Positions 15,427 through 24,149 of a stretch of DNA of 64,000 bases are shown one piece after another. The stretch is taken from positions 1 through 64,000 of the forward strand of contig NZ_CCDG010000010.1 in the NCBI RefSeq assembly GCF_000723885.1, written 5' to 3'. Both the position numbers and the translations under genes were made by a program. The stretch comes from Paenibacillus camerounensis (GTDB taxonomy: Bacteria; Bacillota; Bacilli; Paenibacillales; Paenibacillaceae). The notes beneath the pieces are model-generated. The model did not search any database, was not told where the DNA came from, and saw only the letters and a program-made list of their open reading frames with translations. Each line of letters starts with the position of its first letter. Position 1 is the stretch's first letter.

Positions 15427-16485
15427 ATGAATCAACAGGCAACAGCCAGCAAGGGGCAGATCCCTACTGCGGATCACGTGAAGTTTCGTTCACGCCCGTG
15501 GGCGGCGACGCTGATCCTGATTGGCGGTCTGATTGCCTTGGTATTCGGTATTGCAGTTTCAGTATCGTTTGGAGCGGCGGATATCAAGCTGTCAGTGGTA
15601 TGGACCGCTGTCTTTCACTTTAACCCGGATTTGACAGACCATCAGATTATCCGTGAGCTGCGGATGCCGCGGGTGCTCGGTGCAGCAATGGTTGGGGCAA
15701 GCTTTGCCGTTGCAGGTGCTATTATGCAGGGAATGACCCGTAATCCGCTTGCGGACTCGGGCCTTATGGGGATTAACTCCGGCGCCGGATTTGCGCTGGC
15801 GGTCTGTTTTGCCTTTTTTCCGCAGCTTCCGTTCATGTACCTGATTATGTATTCCTTTATAGGTGCAGGTATGGGTGCAGGCATTGTCTATGGAATCGGC
15901 TCCCTGTCCAGAGGCGGATTAACGCCTGCCAGGCTGGTGCTGGCCGGTGCAGCCTTCAGTGCGCTGCTCTCCGCGCTCAGCGAAGGGATTGCTTTATATT
16001 TTAACATTGGACAAGATCTGGCCTTCTGGTATGCCGGAGGGGTAGCCGGAACGAAATGGTTCCAGCTCAAGATCATGTTTCCGTGGATCGGCGGAGCCAT
16101 TATTGGAGCTATCATCCTGTCCAGATCCATCTCCATGCTGAGTCTCGGTGAGGATATCGCCAAAGGACTTGGACAGCGTACAGGGCTGGTCAAGCTGGCA
16201 GGGGCGTTAATCGTGCTGATTTTGGCCGGAGCATCCGTATCAGTGGTCGGGGCTGTAGGCTTTATCGGCCTGATTATCCCCCATCTGACGCGCTATCTGG
16301 TGGGTGTCGATTATAAGTGGATTATTCCCTGCTCGGCAGTGCTTGGCAGCCTGCTTGCGATCTTTGCTGATCTGACGGCCAGAATGATTATCCCTAAGCA
16401 TGAGACCCCATTTGGTGCGATTATCGCGCTGATCGGCGTGCCTTTCTTCCTGTACCTGGCCCGCAAGGAAAGAAGGGAGCTATGA
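15427..16485 (+). CDS. Iron-siderophore ABC transporter permease (FecCD family), first subunit
   Basis: A 352-residue integral membrane protein of FecCD/BtuC type with about ten membrane segments. Family signatures are ELRMPRVLGAAMVGASFAVAGAIMQ, TRNPLADSGLMGINSGAGFA, GLGQRTGLVKLAG and VGAVGFIGLIIPHLTRYLVG, the last being the cytoplasmic loop that meets the ATPase. The ATG at 15427 is preceded by GGGTGA at good distance; the GTG at 15418 is less likely. It resembles YfiZ-type permeases of hydroxamate/schizokinen systems, but the ligand cannot be read from sequence. The next gene overlaps it by four bases. No ATPase gene is in this window, so one must be shared from elsewhere. Confidence 0.9.
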   Translation: MNQQATASKGQIPTADHVKFRSRPWAATLILIGGLIALVFGIAVSVSFGAADIKLSVVWTAVFHFNPDLTDHQIIRELRMPRVLGAAMVGASFAVAGAIMQGMTRNPLADSGLMGINSGAGFALAVCFAFFPQLPFMYLIMYSFIGAGMGAGIVYGIGSLSRGGLTPARLVLAGAAFSALLSALSEGIALYFNIGQDLAFWYAGGVAGTKWFQLKIMFPWIGGAIIGAIILSRSISMLSLGEDIAKGLGQRTGLVKLAGALIVLILAGASVSVVGAVGFIGLIIPHLTRYLVGVDYKWIIPCSAVLGSLLAIFADLTARMIIPKHETPFGAIIALIGVPFFLYLARKERREL

Positions 16486-17525
16486 GTGTGCAGAGAACGA
16501 CAACGGGTATGTCCTATGAGTCTGCCAGACGCAGACGCGGACTGGGTATTCTGGCAGTGATTTTTGTGCTGATCGTGATTGCTTTTATTATAAGTGTGAA
16601 TACAGGATACATACGTTTAACCCCGCTGCAGCTGCTGAACACAATGCTGGGAAAGGGCACGGACAAGCAGGAGCTGATTCTGTTTGATTTCCGGCTGCCG
16701 CGGATCGTCATCTCGCTGCTGATCGGTGCCGGACTGGCTGTTTCCGGGGCCGTTATGCAGGGTGTCTTCCGCAATGACCTGGCTGACCCTGGTATCCTTG
16801 GCATCAATGCCGGTGCCGGGCTGATGGTCATGCTGATGGTTTCCTTTTATCCGACAACCAATGCGGCTCCGGTCTATTTTCTTCCGGTCATTGCCTTTGT
16901 CGGGGCAGGGCTGACTGCGGCCCTGATCTATGTACTGGCTTACAAACGGCATGAGGGCATCAAGCCGATCCGTCTGCTGCTGACCGGTGTTGCTGTGGCT
17001 GCCGGAATCAGCGCCGCGATGATTGTACTCACACTGCGCCTCGATCCCGACAAATACCAGTTCGTTGCGACCTGGCTGGCGGGCAGTATCTGGGGGACCA
17101 GCTGGAAGTTTGTCCTGTCTCTTTTGCCGTGGATTGTCATCCTGGTACCCTATGTCATCTATAAGGCGCGGGTAATGAATGTGCTTAACCTGGGTGAGCA
17201 GACAGCGGTTGGCCTGGGGGCTAACGTCAACAGAGAGCAGTTCAAGCTGCTGGCAGCCGCTGTCGGCCTCGCTGCATCCAGTGTTGCGGTCAGCGGCGGA
17301 ATCGGATTTGTCGGTCTCGTCGGGCCGCATCTGGCCCGCCGCCTGGTTGGTCCCAAGCATCAGCTGATGCTGCCGGCCTCAGCATTGCTGGGTGCTCTGC
17401 TGGTGATTACGGCCGATACGATCGGCCGCTGGATCCTGCAGCCGTCGGAGATTCCGACCGGCATCGTCGTCGCCGTCATCGGCGCACCTTATTTTTTGTA
17501 TCTGCTGGCACGTACGAAGTCATAG
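16482..17525 (+). CDS. Iron-siderophore ABC transporter permease (FecCD family), second subunit
   Basis: A 347-residue partner permease that starts inside the stop of the first (ATGA overlap), so the two are co-translated and likely form the heterodimeric channel. Signatures are [56 protein letters not shown] and [20 protein letters not shown]. The long membrane-spanning pattern matches the first gene. It is under the same Fur-type promoter. The reductase gene follows after 34 bases. Confidence 0.9.
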   Translation: MSVQRTTTGMSYESARRRRGLGILAVIFVLIVIAFIISVNTGYIRLTPLQLLNTMLGKGTDKQELILFDFRLPRIVISLLIGAGLAVSGAVMQGVFRNDLADPGILGINAGAGLMVMLMVSFYPTTNAAPVYFLPVIAFVGAGLTAALIYVLAYKRHEGIKPIRLLLTGVAVAAGISAAMIVLTLRLDPDKYQFVATWLAGSIWGTSWKFVLSLLPWIVILVPYVIYKARVMNVLNLGEQTAVGLGANVNREQFKLLAAAVGLAASSVAVSGGIGFVGLVGPHLARRLVGPKHQLMLPASALLGALLVITADTIGRWILQPSEIPTGIVVAVIGAPYFLYLLARTKS

Positions 17526-17559
17526 ACAGCTTGACCAACATTTAACCGGAGGGGATAAC

Positions 17560-18603
17560 ATGAGTGATCAGGAACTGGAATTATATGATGTGACGATAAT
17601 CGGCGGGGGACCTGCCGGGATGTATACAGCTTTTTACAGCGGGATGAGAGATTTGAAGACAAAGCTGATCGAAGCCAAAGAAGAGCTGGGCGGAAGAATG
17701 CTGATCTACCCCGAGAAGATGATCTGGGATGTGGGCGGCGTTACCCCAACCCTCTGCGGTGATCTGATCAAACGGCTGGAGGAGCAGGCACGTACATTTG
17801 AACCGTCCATTGTACTCGGGCAGCAGATTGTTAACCAGGCACGCCAGGAGGATGGCACGTTCATTCTGACTTCGGCTACAGGGGAGCAGCACTGGACACG
17901 GACTGTCATTCTGGCCATCGGATACGGCATTCTGCAGATGGCCAAGCTGGAGATTGAAGGTGCTGACCGTTACGAAGTAACCAACCTGCATTATACCGTG
18001 CAGGAGCTGGAGCCGTTCCGCGGCAAGCATGTGCTGATCTCCGGGGGCGGCGACTCCGCGGTAGACTGGGCCAATGAGCTGGAGAAAATCGCTGCCAGCG
18101 TTACAATTGTGCACAGAAGAGATCAGTTCGGCGGACATGAGAAAAATATCTCCCGTATGAAGGCATCCTCAGTTAAGGTACGGACACCGTATACAGTAAG
18201 CCAGCTGCATAGCAGCAACGGCGAAGCCATTGACCAGGTGACAATTACCCATGCCGATTCCGGCGAGAGCGAGCAGTTTGCAGTAGATGCGGTTATTGTG
18301 AATCATGGGCTGAGGAGTGATTTCGGCCCGCTGCGTGACTGGGGCATTGAGATGGGCGAATGGTGGGCCAAGGTTAGTCCTCGGCTTGAAACGAACCTGC
18401 CCGGTATTTTTGCCGCCGGAGATTTTGTTGATTATGACAGCAAGGTCCGCCTGATTGCCGGAACGTTTACGGATGCGGTGCTGGCACTCAACAGCGCCAA
18501 GCTGTTCATGGACCCGGATGCGCCTAAATATGCTTATGTATCCTCGCACAATGACCGGTTCAAGGAGAAGAACAAGGCGCTGGGCGTAAGTGATGATCAC
18601 TAG
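17560..18603 (+). CDS. Ferredoxin/flavodoxin-NADP reductase (thioredoxin-reductase-like)
   Basis: A 347-residue FAD- and NADPH-binding enzyme of the YumC/YcgT type. The FAD site is [20 protein letters not shown] (about 10-29), the NADPH site is [17 protein letters not shown] with [10 protein letters not shown], and the second FAD motif is [14 protein letters not shown]. No CxxC redox pair is present between the halves, which separates it from thioredoxin reductase. It passes electrons from NADPH to ferredoxin or flavodoxin. GGAGGGG precedes the ATG. Being in the same Fur-controlled operon as the siderophore permeases suggests it supplies electrons to release iron from imported siderophores; that role is inferred. 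Confidence 0.88.
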   Translation: MSDQELELYDVTIIGGGPAGMYTAFYSGMRDLKTKLIEAKEELGGRMLIYPEKMIWDVGGVTPTLCGDLIKRLEEQARTFEPSIVLGQQIVNQARQEDGTFILTSATGEQHWTRTVILAIGYGILQMAKLEIEGADRYEVTNLHYTVQELEPFRGKHVLISGGGDSAVDWANELEKIAASVTIVHRRDQFGGHEKNISRMKASSVKVRTPYTVSQLHSSNGEAIDQVTITHADSGESEQFAVDAVIVNHGLRSDFGPLRDWGIEMGEWWAKVSPRLETNLPGIFAAGDFVDYDSKVRLIAGTFTDAVLALNSAKLFMDPDAPKYAYVSSHNDRFKEKNKALGVSDDH

Positions 18604-18654
18604 AAGACAGCTGGTATTCCGGCTAACCTTCCTATTATAGATTAATAGTTACCT

Positions 18655-18701
18655 GGGCTGCCGGCCTGTAGGATGTTCTACAGGCCGGCAGCCTTATTTT
18701 T
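18655..18701 (+). terminator. Rho-independent terminator of the permease-reductase operon
   Basis: GGCTGCCGGCCTGTAG pairs with CTACAGGCCGGCAGCC around a six-base loop, followed by TTATTTTT. Confidence 0.9.
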
Positions 18702-18729
18702 GCTTGCGGCCCTGCTCATTCCATAAGCT

Positions 18730-18759
18730 GCATAAAAAAAGTTTCGCAGGCAAATAGTA
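18730..18759 (+). promoter_or_regulatory. Candidate sigma-G promoter of the germination operon
   Basis: GCATA at 18730-18734 fits the sigma-G/F -35, and after 18 bases AATAGTA (18753-18759) matches five of seven positions of the -10 CATWHTA. Germinant receptor operons are normally made in the forespore under sigma-G. Confidence 0.45.
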
Positions 18760-18777
18760 ACAGGGGAGGTGCTGAGC

Positions 18778-20343
18778 ATGCCAAATGAGACAACAGAATC
18801 CAGACCTGGAGAGATCAGCAACAGCAAGGAGCAGGGACCGCCCATCTATTTAAAGCTTGAAGATAATATTAAGCAGATATGTGACAGGCTGGGGAACAGC
18901 CCGGATCTGATTGTGCGCGCCTATGAATCACCGTTTCAGAATATCCGTGTAAAAACATTGTATATCAACGGTCTTATCGATAAAGAGCTTGTAGAAGAGT
19001 ATATTACACATGCTTTGTCGTTTGACTCTTTGCGGCAGGGTATAGAGCCGGCTGCTGAAGAGGCCTTTGCTTATGCCAAGGAAAAAGCCCAGAATATCGG
19101 CAAAGAAAAGATAGTAGAGGACCAGAACAGTCTGCTGGAGGGGCTTCTGTCCGGGGATACGATGATCCTTTTTGACGGCCTTGAGAAGGGAATCAGCGTA
19201 AGCACAAGCGGCGGTGAAGGCAGGTCTGTTACAGAGGCAACGACACAGGTGAATATCCGCGGTCCCAAGGACAGCTTTACGGAATCGCTTGGGACGAATC
19301 TCTCGCTAGTACGCAAACGGATCAAGAATCCGAATCTCTGGGTTGAGACCCTGACCATAGGCGCTGTAACCAAAACGGACGTATCCATTGTGCATATTCA
19401 CGGCCTGGCGAAGGAAGAGACACTGCAGCAGATCAGAAAGAAGCTGGCGGATATCCATGTGGATTCCATCCTGGAATCCGGCTACATTGAGCAGCTGATC
19501 GAAGAAAACAATTATTCGCCGTTTCCTACACTCTATAATACCGAACGTCCGGATAGTGTGGCCGGGAATCTGCTGGAGGGGAGAATTGCCATTTTTGTGG
19601 ACGGGACTCCCTTTGTGCTGATTCTTCCGGCTACCTTTTTTATGTTTTTTCATACAGTTGAAGACTATTACCAGCGTTATGATATTTCCTCAATTATCCG
19701 GATATTGCGGTTTATTTGTCTGCTGGTTTCCCTGTTCGGCCCGGCGATTTTTGTTGCTGCGCTTAACTTCCACCAGGAGATGATTCCAACGCCGCTGCTG
19801 ATCAACTTTGCCTCCCAGCGTGAGGGGGTGCCGTTCCCGGTAGTTATTGAGGTGCTGCTGCTGGAGGTGACCTTTGAAATTATCCGCGAAGCCGGTATCC
19901 GCATGCCCTCGCAGATCGGCCAGACGGTCTCTATAATCGGCGGTCTTGTACTGGGGCAGGCAGCCGTTCAGGCAGGGATCGTCTCGCCGGCAATGGTCAT
20001 TGTCGTTTCGCTGACGGGAATATCCAGCTTTGCGACGCCGGCCTTTAATATGGCCCTGTCCATCCGTATCCTCCGCTTCATTATTACTTTTGTCGCTGCT
20101 TATATCGGACTGTACGGGATTGCCATTATCGGGCTTATGCTCGTTGCCCATCTGTGCAGCCTGCGTTCTCTGGGTGTGCCGTACATGTCGCCGGTAGCAC
20201 CTTTTGCATCGGGTGACCAAAAGGATATCTTTCTGCGCACACCGCTGCATTTCATGAAGACACGGCGCCGTCTGATCAGCAAGGACAGCAAGGTGCCGGG
20301 AACTACCGCACAGCTCAGCCGGGACGGCCGTCATGAAAGCTAA
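18778..20343 (+). CDS. Spore germination receptor subunit A (GerA family)
   Basis: A 521-residue inner-membrane protein of spores. A soluble N-terminal half (about 20-270; LYINGLIDKELVEEYI, FDGLEKGISVSTSGGEGRSV, GPKDSFTESLGTNLSLVRKRIKNPNL) precedes about five membrane segments (about 285-460). ERPDSVAGNLLEGRIAIFVDG is the family hallmark before the first segment. GGGGAGG precedes the ATG at 18778; an in-frame GTG at 18769 overlaps that site. With the next two genes it forms an A-C-B operon, the same order as B. subtilis gerK. These receptors sense nutrients and start germination. The nutrient cannot be predicted. Confidence 0.92.
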   Translation: MPNETTESRPGEISNSKEQGPPIYLKLEDNIKQICDRLGNSPDLIVRAYESPFQNIRVKTLYINGLIDKELVEEYITHALSFDSLRQGIEPAAEEAFAYAKEKAQNIGKEKIVEDQNSLLEGLLSGDTMILFDGLEKGISVSTSGGEGRSVTEATTQVNIRGPKDSFTESLGTNLSLVRKRIKNPNLWVETLTIGAVTKTDVSIVHIHGLAKEETLQQIRKKLADIHVDSILESGYIEQLIEENNYSPFPTLYNTERPDSVAGNLLEGRIAIFVDGTPFVLILPATFFMFFHTVEDYYQRYDISSIIRILRFICLLVSLFGPAIFVAALNFHQEMIPTPLLINFASQREGVPFPVVIEVLLLEVTFEIIREAGIRMPSQIGQTVSIIGGLVLGQAAVQAGIVSPAMVIVVSLTGISSFATPAFNMALSIRILRFIITFVAAYIGLYGIAIIGLMLVAHLCSLRSLGVPYMSPVAPFASGDQKDIFLRTPLHFMKTRRRLISKDSKVPGTTAQLSRDGRHES

Positions 20344-21538
20344 GCTGGCGCTGCTGCTCGCAGCTGTTCTGGGCTGCTCCCTGGTGCTAAGCGGCTGCTG
20401 GAACAGCCGGGAGCTGAATGAGCTGGCGATCGTCAGCGGAATCGGATTGGATGCTCTCGACGGCAAGCCGGGCTACCGGGTAACCTTTCAGATTATTAAT
20501 CCGTCCTCATCCGCACAGACAACGGGATCTGCCAGCAATCAACCGCCGATTATCATCGTCTCGGCAACCGACCGTACCATTTTTGGGGCACTCCGCAAAG
20601 CATCGCGGCGGGCAACCCGGCAGCTCTTTTTTGCCCATACCCAGCTGGTGCTGATCGGAGAGTCCCTGGCGCAAAAAGGAATTACCAGCCTCTTTGACAT
20701 TTTTGAACGGTCCCATGAGCTGCGGCTGAATTCAGCGGTGCTGGTCTCCAAGGGGACGGATGCGGCATCGGTTCTCAAGCTTCTGACGACACTTGAGAGC
20801 ATGCCGTCCATGGGACTTCTCAAAAAAATGCAGAACACCTCCAAAGTATGGGGGGAGAACCGAATCATTACGGTGTTTGAGGTGGTTAACGGCATTACCG
20901 GGGAAAGCGATTTTACCATTAATGGTGTAGAGATAGTAGGGGATGCAGCAGAGGGGGAGAAAAAAAGCAGCCTGGAGCAGTCTGAGCCGATGGTTGGTTC
21001 ACTAATGAGCGGGCTAGGCGTCTTTAAGGAGGGCAGGCTGATCGGCTGGCTGAACGGGCCTGAGTCGAGGGGAACGCAATGGGTACTTGATAAACTGAAT
21101 GAAACCAATGTGAACATCGTTTCTCCGGACATGGAAGAAGATATCGCCGTAAATATTTTTTATTCCAAGACCCGTGTGAAGGTGGACCTCCAGGACGGCA
21201 AGCCGGTATTTCATGTCCATATCAGTGAAGAAGGGATTATCAATGAAACCGGGGGGTTCGTGGATTTGGGCAAGGAGGACGAACTTCAGGCGCTGGAAAA
21301 GGGTATCGCAGACAAAACAGCGGCCGAGGTCCGGCAGGCGGTTAAGGCTGCACAGGACATGAAAACAGATATTTTTAACTTTGGCAATGAACTGAAGCGA
21401 ATCCATCCGCAGGATTGGGAGACGGTAAAAGAGGACTGGAGTGGCGCTTTTGCCGAAGGGGAGCTGGATCTCAAGGTGGATGCCTACATCCGCAGTACGG
21501 GAATGCGGCTCAAGCCGTACATTCCCGCCAAAAAATAA
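20333..21538 (+). CDS. Spore germination receptor subunit C (GerC lipoprotein)
   Basis: A 401-residue lipoprotein whose start lies 11 bases inside the end of the A subunit. A signal peptide with lipobox LVLSGC places the acylated cysteine at residue 22, followed by WNSRELNELAIVSGIGLD, the Ger(x)C hallmark. The remainder (GALRKASRRATRQLFFAHTQLVLIGESLA, FDIFERSHELRLNSAVLVSKG) fits the three-domain GerBC fold. It sits on the outer face of the spore inner membrane with the A and B subunits. Confidence 0.92.
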   Translation: MKAKLALLLAAVLGCSLVLSGCWNSRELNELAIVSGIGLDALDGKPGYRVTFQIINPSSSAQTTGSASNQPPIIIVSATDRTIFGALRKASRRATRQLFFAHTQLVLIGESLAQKGITSLFDIFERSHELRLNSAVLVSKGTDAASVLKLLTTLESMPSMGLLKKMQNTSKVWGENRIITVFEVVNGITGESDFTINGVEIVGDAAEGEKKSSLEQSEPMVGSLMSGLGVFKEGRLIGWLNGPESRGTQWVLDKLNETNVNIVSPDMEEDIAVNIFYSKTRVKVDLQDGKPVFHVHISEEGIINETGGFVDLGKEDELQALEKGIADKTAAEVRQAVKAAQDMKTDIFNFGNELKRIHPQDWETVKEDWSGAFAEGELDLKVDAYIRSTGMRLKPYIPAKK

Positions 21539-21564
21539 AGCCTGGTGAGGAACGGGGGCGTAGT

Positions 21565-22662
21565 ATGCGAAAGGAAGTCATAGGACCGTTTCAATTGTTT
21601 GCGATGATCGTTCTGTTCGAGCTGGGAACGGCGGTGGTTGTGCCCATCGGCCTGGAGAGCGGGCATGCGGTATGGATCTCCATCCTCATGGCGCTGCCCG
21701 GCGGCATCCTGCTGTATCTTGTGTACGCCTACCTGTACCGCCAGTTTCCGGATCTTGTAATCAGCGGGTATACGCGAAAAATTCTCGGCAAATGGATTGG
21801 CTGGCCGCTCAGCCTGCTGTACCTGCCGGTTCTGACCTATAACGGCTCGCGGAACCTGCGGGAGGCTGGTGATCTGCTGATCTCCTCATCGTATGACCGG
21901 ACACCGATTTTTATTATCAATTGCATTATGGTTATTGCTGTTATGTACATCCTGTATCAGGGAATCGAGGTGTTCTCAAGAACAGCAGAGATTTATTTCT
22001 GGGTGATTGTCCTGATGGGGCTGATTGCGAACTTCGTGGTAATTATAGCCGGTCTGGTACAGTTCAAAAATCTGTTTCCGATTCATCCCGGGGAGTGGGT
22101 GGAGGCGCTGAAATCAGCTTATCCCAATATTTGGATTTTTCCATATGGAGAGCTGGTTTGCTTTACTGCGATTCTGCCGCATTTCAATTCGAAGCATAAA
22201 ATCGGAAGGACCGGGGTTGGGGCGATGGCGCTGAGCGCCTTTCTGCTGAGCTTTACCCATGCGGTTGAAATGTCAGTGCTGGGCGAGGATATTTACAGCC
22301 GGACCACTTTTCCGATGTTTACTACGATTACGCTGGTCAATGTGGCTAATTTTCTGCAGCGGCTAGACGCACTGGTTATATTGACACTAATTATCGGGGT
22401 TTTTTTCAAAATGTCCATTTACTGCTATGCGGCAGTCTCCATTGCGGCTGATTTATTCCATGTCAAGGAGCCCCGGAGGCTTGTGATTCCAGTGGGGTCA
22501 GTGGTTCTGTACAGCTCGTTTGTCAGTGCAGAGAATTTCCCGCTGCATATGAATGACGGTAAAGTGTTTCTGGAGAACATCCTGCCTATTCTGTGCGCGG
22601 TGATTCCGGTTCTGTTATTTATCGTGCATCGTATCCGGCGGAGGTTCGGATGGTACAAGTAG
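21565..22662 (+). CDS. Spore germination receptor subunit B (GerB permease family)
   Basis: A 365-residue integral membrane protein with about ten membrane segments, related to amino-acid permeases. It begins MRKEVIGPFQLFAMIVLFELGTAVV, and GSRNLREAGDLLISSSYDRTPI and LVCFTAILPHFN are typical of the family. The ATG at 21565 is chosen because the homologous region starts there; a longer frame upstream overlaps the C subunit. It is the likely nutrient-binding channel-like part of the receptor. The stop is two bases from the stop of a convergent small gene. Confidence 0.92.
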   Translation: MRKEVIGPFQLFAMIVLFELGTAVVVPIGLESGHAVWISILMALPGGILLYLVYAYLYRQFPDLVISGYTRKILGKWIGWPLSLLYLPVLTYNGSRNLREAGDLLISSSYDRTPIFIINCIMVIAVMYILYQGIEVFSRTAEIYFWVIVLMGLIANFVVIIAGLVQFKNLFPIHPGEWVEALKSAYPNIWIFPYGELVCFTAILPHFNSKHKIGRTGVGAMALSAFLLSFTHAVEMSVLGEDIYSRTTFPMFTTITLVNVANFLQRLDALVILTLIIGVFFKMSIYCYAAVSIAADLFHVKEPRRLVIPVGSVVLYSSFVSAENFPLHMNDGKVFLENILPILCAVIPVLLFIVHRIRRRFGWYK

Positions 22663-22664
22663 GC

Positions 22665-22892
22665 TTATTTACGTGTGGGCTTACGGGGTCTGAACATATC
22701 TGCTGCGGCAACAAAAACCGGCAGGGCAGCAAAAACAATCATACAGAAGGCTTCCTGCAGTGTTGTGGTAGCAAATACAGTGACAAGAGAGTGCAGGGAA
22801 CGGGCCATGGGGGTTCCGCCAATCATATCAACGCCAACAATCATTCCCATCGTCAAAAGGGCGAGTACCAGATAAATTCCGATGATTTTCAT
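22665..22892 (-). CDS. Small two-pass membrane protein, convergent with gerB
   Basis: A 75-residue protein with AGGAGGAGG ahead of the ATG at 22892. Two membrane segments (IIGIYLVLALLTMGMIVGVDMIGG and AFCMIVFAALPVFVAAADMF) are separated by a loop with ARSLHSLVTVFATTTLQE. I do not recognise a characterised family. The tail-to-tail placement with the germination operon may be accidental. Confidence 0.65.
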   Translation of the reverse strand: MKIIGIYLVLALLTMGMIVGVDMIGGTPMARSLHSLVTVFATTTLQEAFCMIVFAALPVFVAAADMFRPRKPTRK

Positions 22893-23011
22893 GACTAACA
22901 ATCCTCCTCCTGTTGCCGAAGCGGCAGACAAAGGTATTATCCCCATTTGCCGGAAAAGGTAGTCGCCTTGCCTTCAGATAAGTAATAAGGGGGATTAAAC
23001 AGACGCCCTCT

Positions 23012-23056
23012 CAAAAAAACACGGCCAGCAGGCCTGTGAAGACCCGTTAGCCGTGT
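23012..23056 (-). terminator. Rho-independent terminator of the binding-protein gene
   Basis: On the minus strand ACACGGC pairs with GCCGTGT around a long loop and is followed by TTTTTT, directly after the stop of the binding-protein gene. Confidence 0.7.
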
Positions 23057-23060
23057 ACTG

Positions 23061-24080
23061 TTATTGTGCTGAGGTGAGCCAGTCAGCCAGCTCCTCTGTC
23101 TGGGAAAGGACGGCAATCGGATCATAATACCAGGAGCGTTCTTCCTTCCATACGTAAAGATGACCGTTCTTAACGGCAGGCAGACTGCCCCAGACCGGGT
23201 CTTTTGTAAAATCATCCGCAGTCAGAGTGTTGTCCGTTATGATAAGGTAATCCCCGGCATAGCTGTTCAGCATCTCTGCAGAAATTTCGGCCCACTGCTT
23301 CTCCATAATCTCATCCGCTACTGCTGCCGGTGGTTTGCGGCCAAGCGCCTGATAGACTGGCTGTCCGCCGCGTCCAAAATTGTCGCCATAAGCCCAGGTG
23401 GATTTGTCGGCATGCTCCAGAATGCTGAAGGTGGCATCCGCCGGAATGGCTGCGTCCACTTTGGCTTTGGCTGCAGCAATACGTGTATCATAATCGGCCA
23501 GCCAGTCTTTGGCTTCCTGTTCCTTGCCCAGCAGCTCCCCGAAATAAGTCAGCTCCTCATGGGCATTCTTCAGGTCACCGTAAGGAACAATGACTGTCGG
23601 CGCAATCTGGCTCAGCGTTTCATAGCTGTCGGCCATACCTGAGATAATCAGGTCAGGCTCCAGTGCGATAATATTCTCAGGAGACATTTTCCCGTAGGTT
23701 CCGGTATCCGTCACTCCGGCAAGCGCTTCTTTAAAGTAGACATTTTCCAGGGTCAGGCCCGGGGCACCGACCGGGATCGTTCCCAGGGCAATCAGGCTGC
23801 CGAGGTATTCTTCCGCAACGATGCGTTTCGGTTCCGCCGGAATTTCGATTTCACCATTGATGGTGGTAACGGTTTTGAAAGCGTCTGGTGCAGCGGTGGC
23901 TGCGGGCTGCGGGGATGCGGTGGCTGTGGCGTTGTCCCCTGTATTGGCCGTTTCCGTATTAGTGTTGCCGCTGCTATTTCCGCAGGCGGATGCCACAAGG
24001 GCCAGGATCACCAGCAGAGGAAAGAGGCTCCAGTATTTTCGTGCTTTTCGTTGTTTGCTGCCGTACTGCCGGTTAATCAA
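23061..24080 (-). CDS. Iron-siderophore ABC transporter substrate-binding lipoprotein
   Basis: A 339-residue extracellular lipoprotein of the FepB/FhuD-type periplasmic-binding fold. Lipobox ALVASAC puts the acyl cysteine at residue 33, followed by a Gly/Asn/Thr/Ala-rich linker. Then come EIEIPAEPKRIVAEEYLGSLIALG, KMSPENIIALEPDLIISGMAD and LNSYAGDYLIITDN. The start is taken as the TTG at 24080 because AAGGGGG lies seven bases upstream; an ATG at 24119 would overlap the Fur box. It should capture ferric siderophore for FecCD permeases, most likely the pair at 15.4-17.5 kb. It stands behind its own Fur box and after the AraC-type regulator. Confidence 0.88.
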   Translation of the reverse strand: MINRQYGSKQRKARKYWSLFPLLVILALVASACGNSSGNTNTETANTGDNATATASPQPAATAAPDAFKTVTTINGEIEIPAEPKRIVAEEYLGSLIALGTIPVGAPGLTLENVYFKEALAGVTDTGTYGKMSPENIIALEPDLIISGMADSYETLSQIAPTVIVPYGDLKNAHEELTYFGELLGKEQEAKDWLADYDTRIAAAKAKVDAAIPADATFSILEHADKSTWAYGDNFGRGGQPVYQALGRKPPAAVADEIMEKQWAEISAEMLNSYAGDYLIITDNTLTADDFTKDPVWGSLPAVKNGHLYVWKEERSWYYDPIAVLSQTEELADWLTSAQ

Positions 24081-24103
24081 AGTTATTGCCCCCTTATTTA
24101 TAT

Positions 24104-24118
24104 TGATTATCATTCTCA
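24104..24118 (-). promoter_or_regulatory. Fur box of the binding-protein gene
   Basis: TGAGAATGATAATCA on the minus strand is a 7-1-7 site very close to the Bacillus Fur consensus. It lies about 24 bases upstream of the TTG start and nearly matches the box at 15388. Confidence 0.82.
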
Positions 24119-24149
24119 TTTACACTTTACAGATAACGGCCCGTGAAGA

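Noticed and set aside
16617..17360. A 247-residue minus-strand frame within the second permease gene
   Set aside because: Low-complexity, Asp/Gln-rich reverse reading of a permease with complete family motifs; no start signal.
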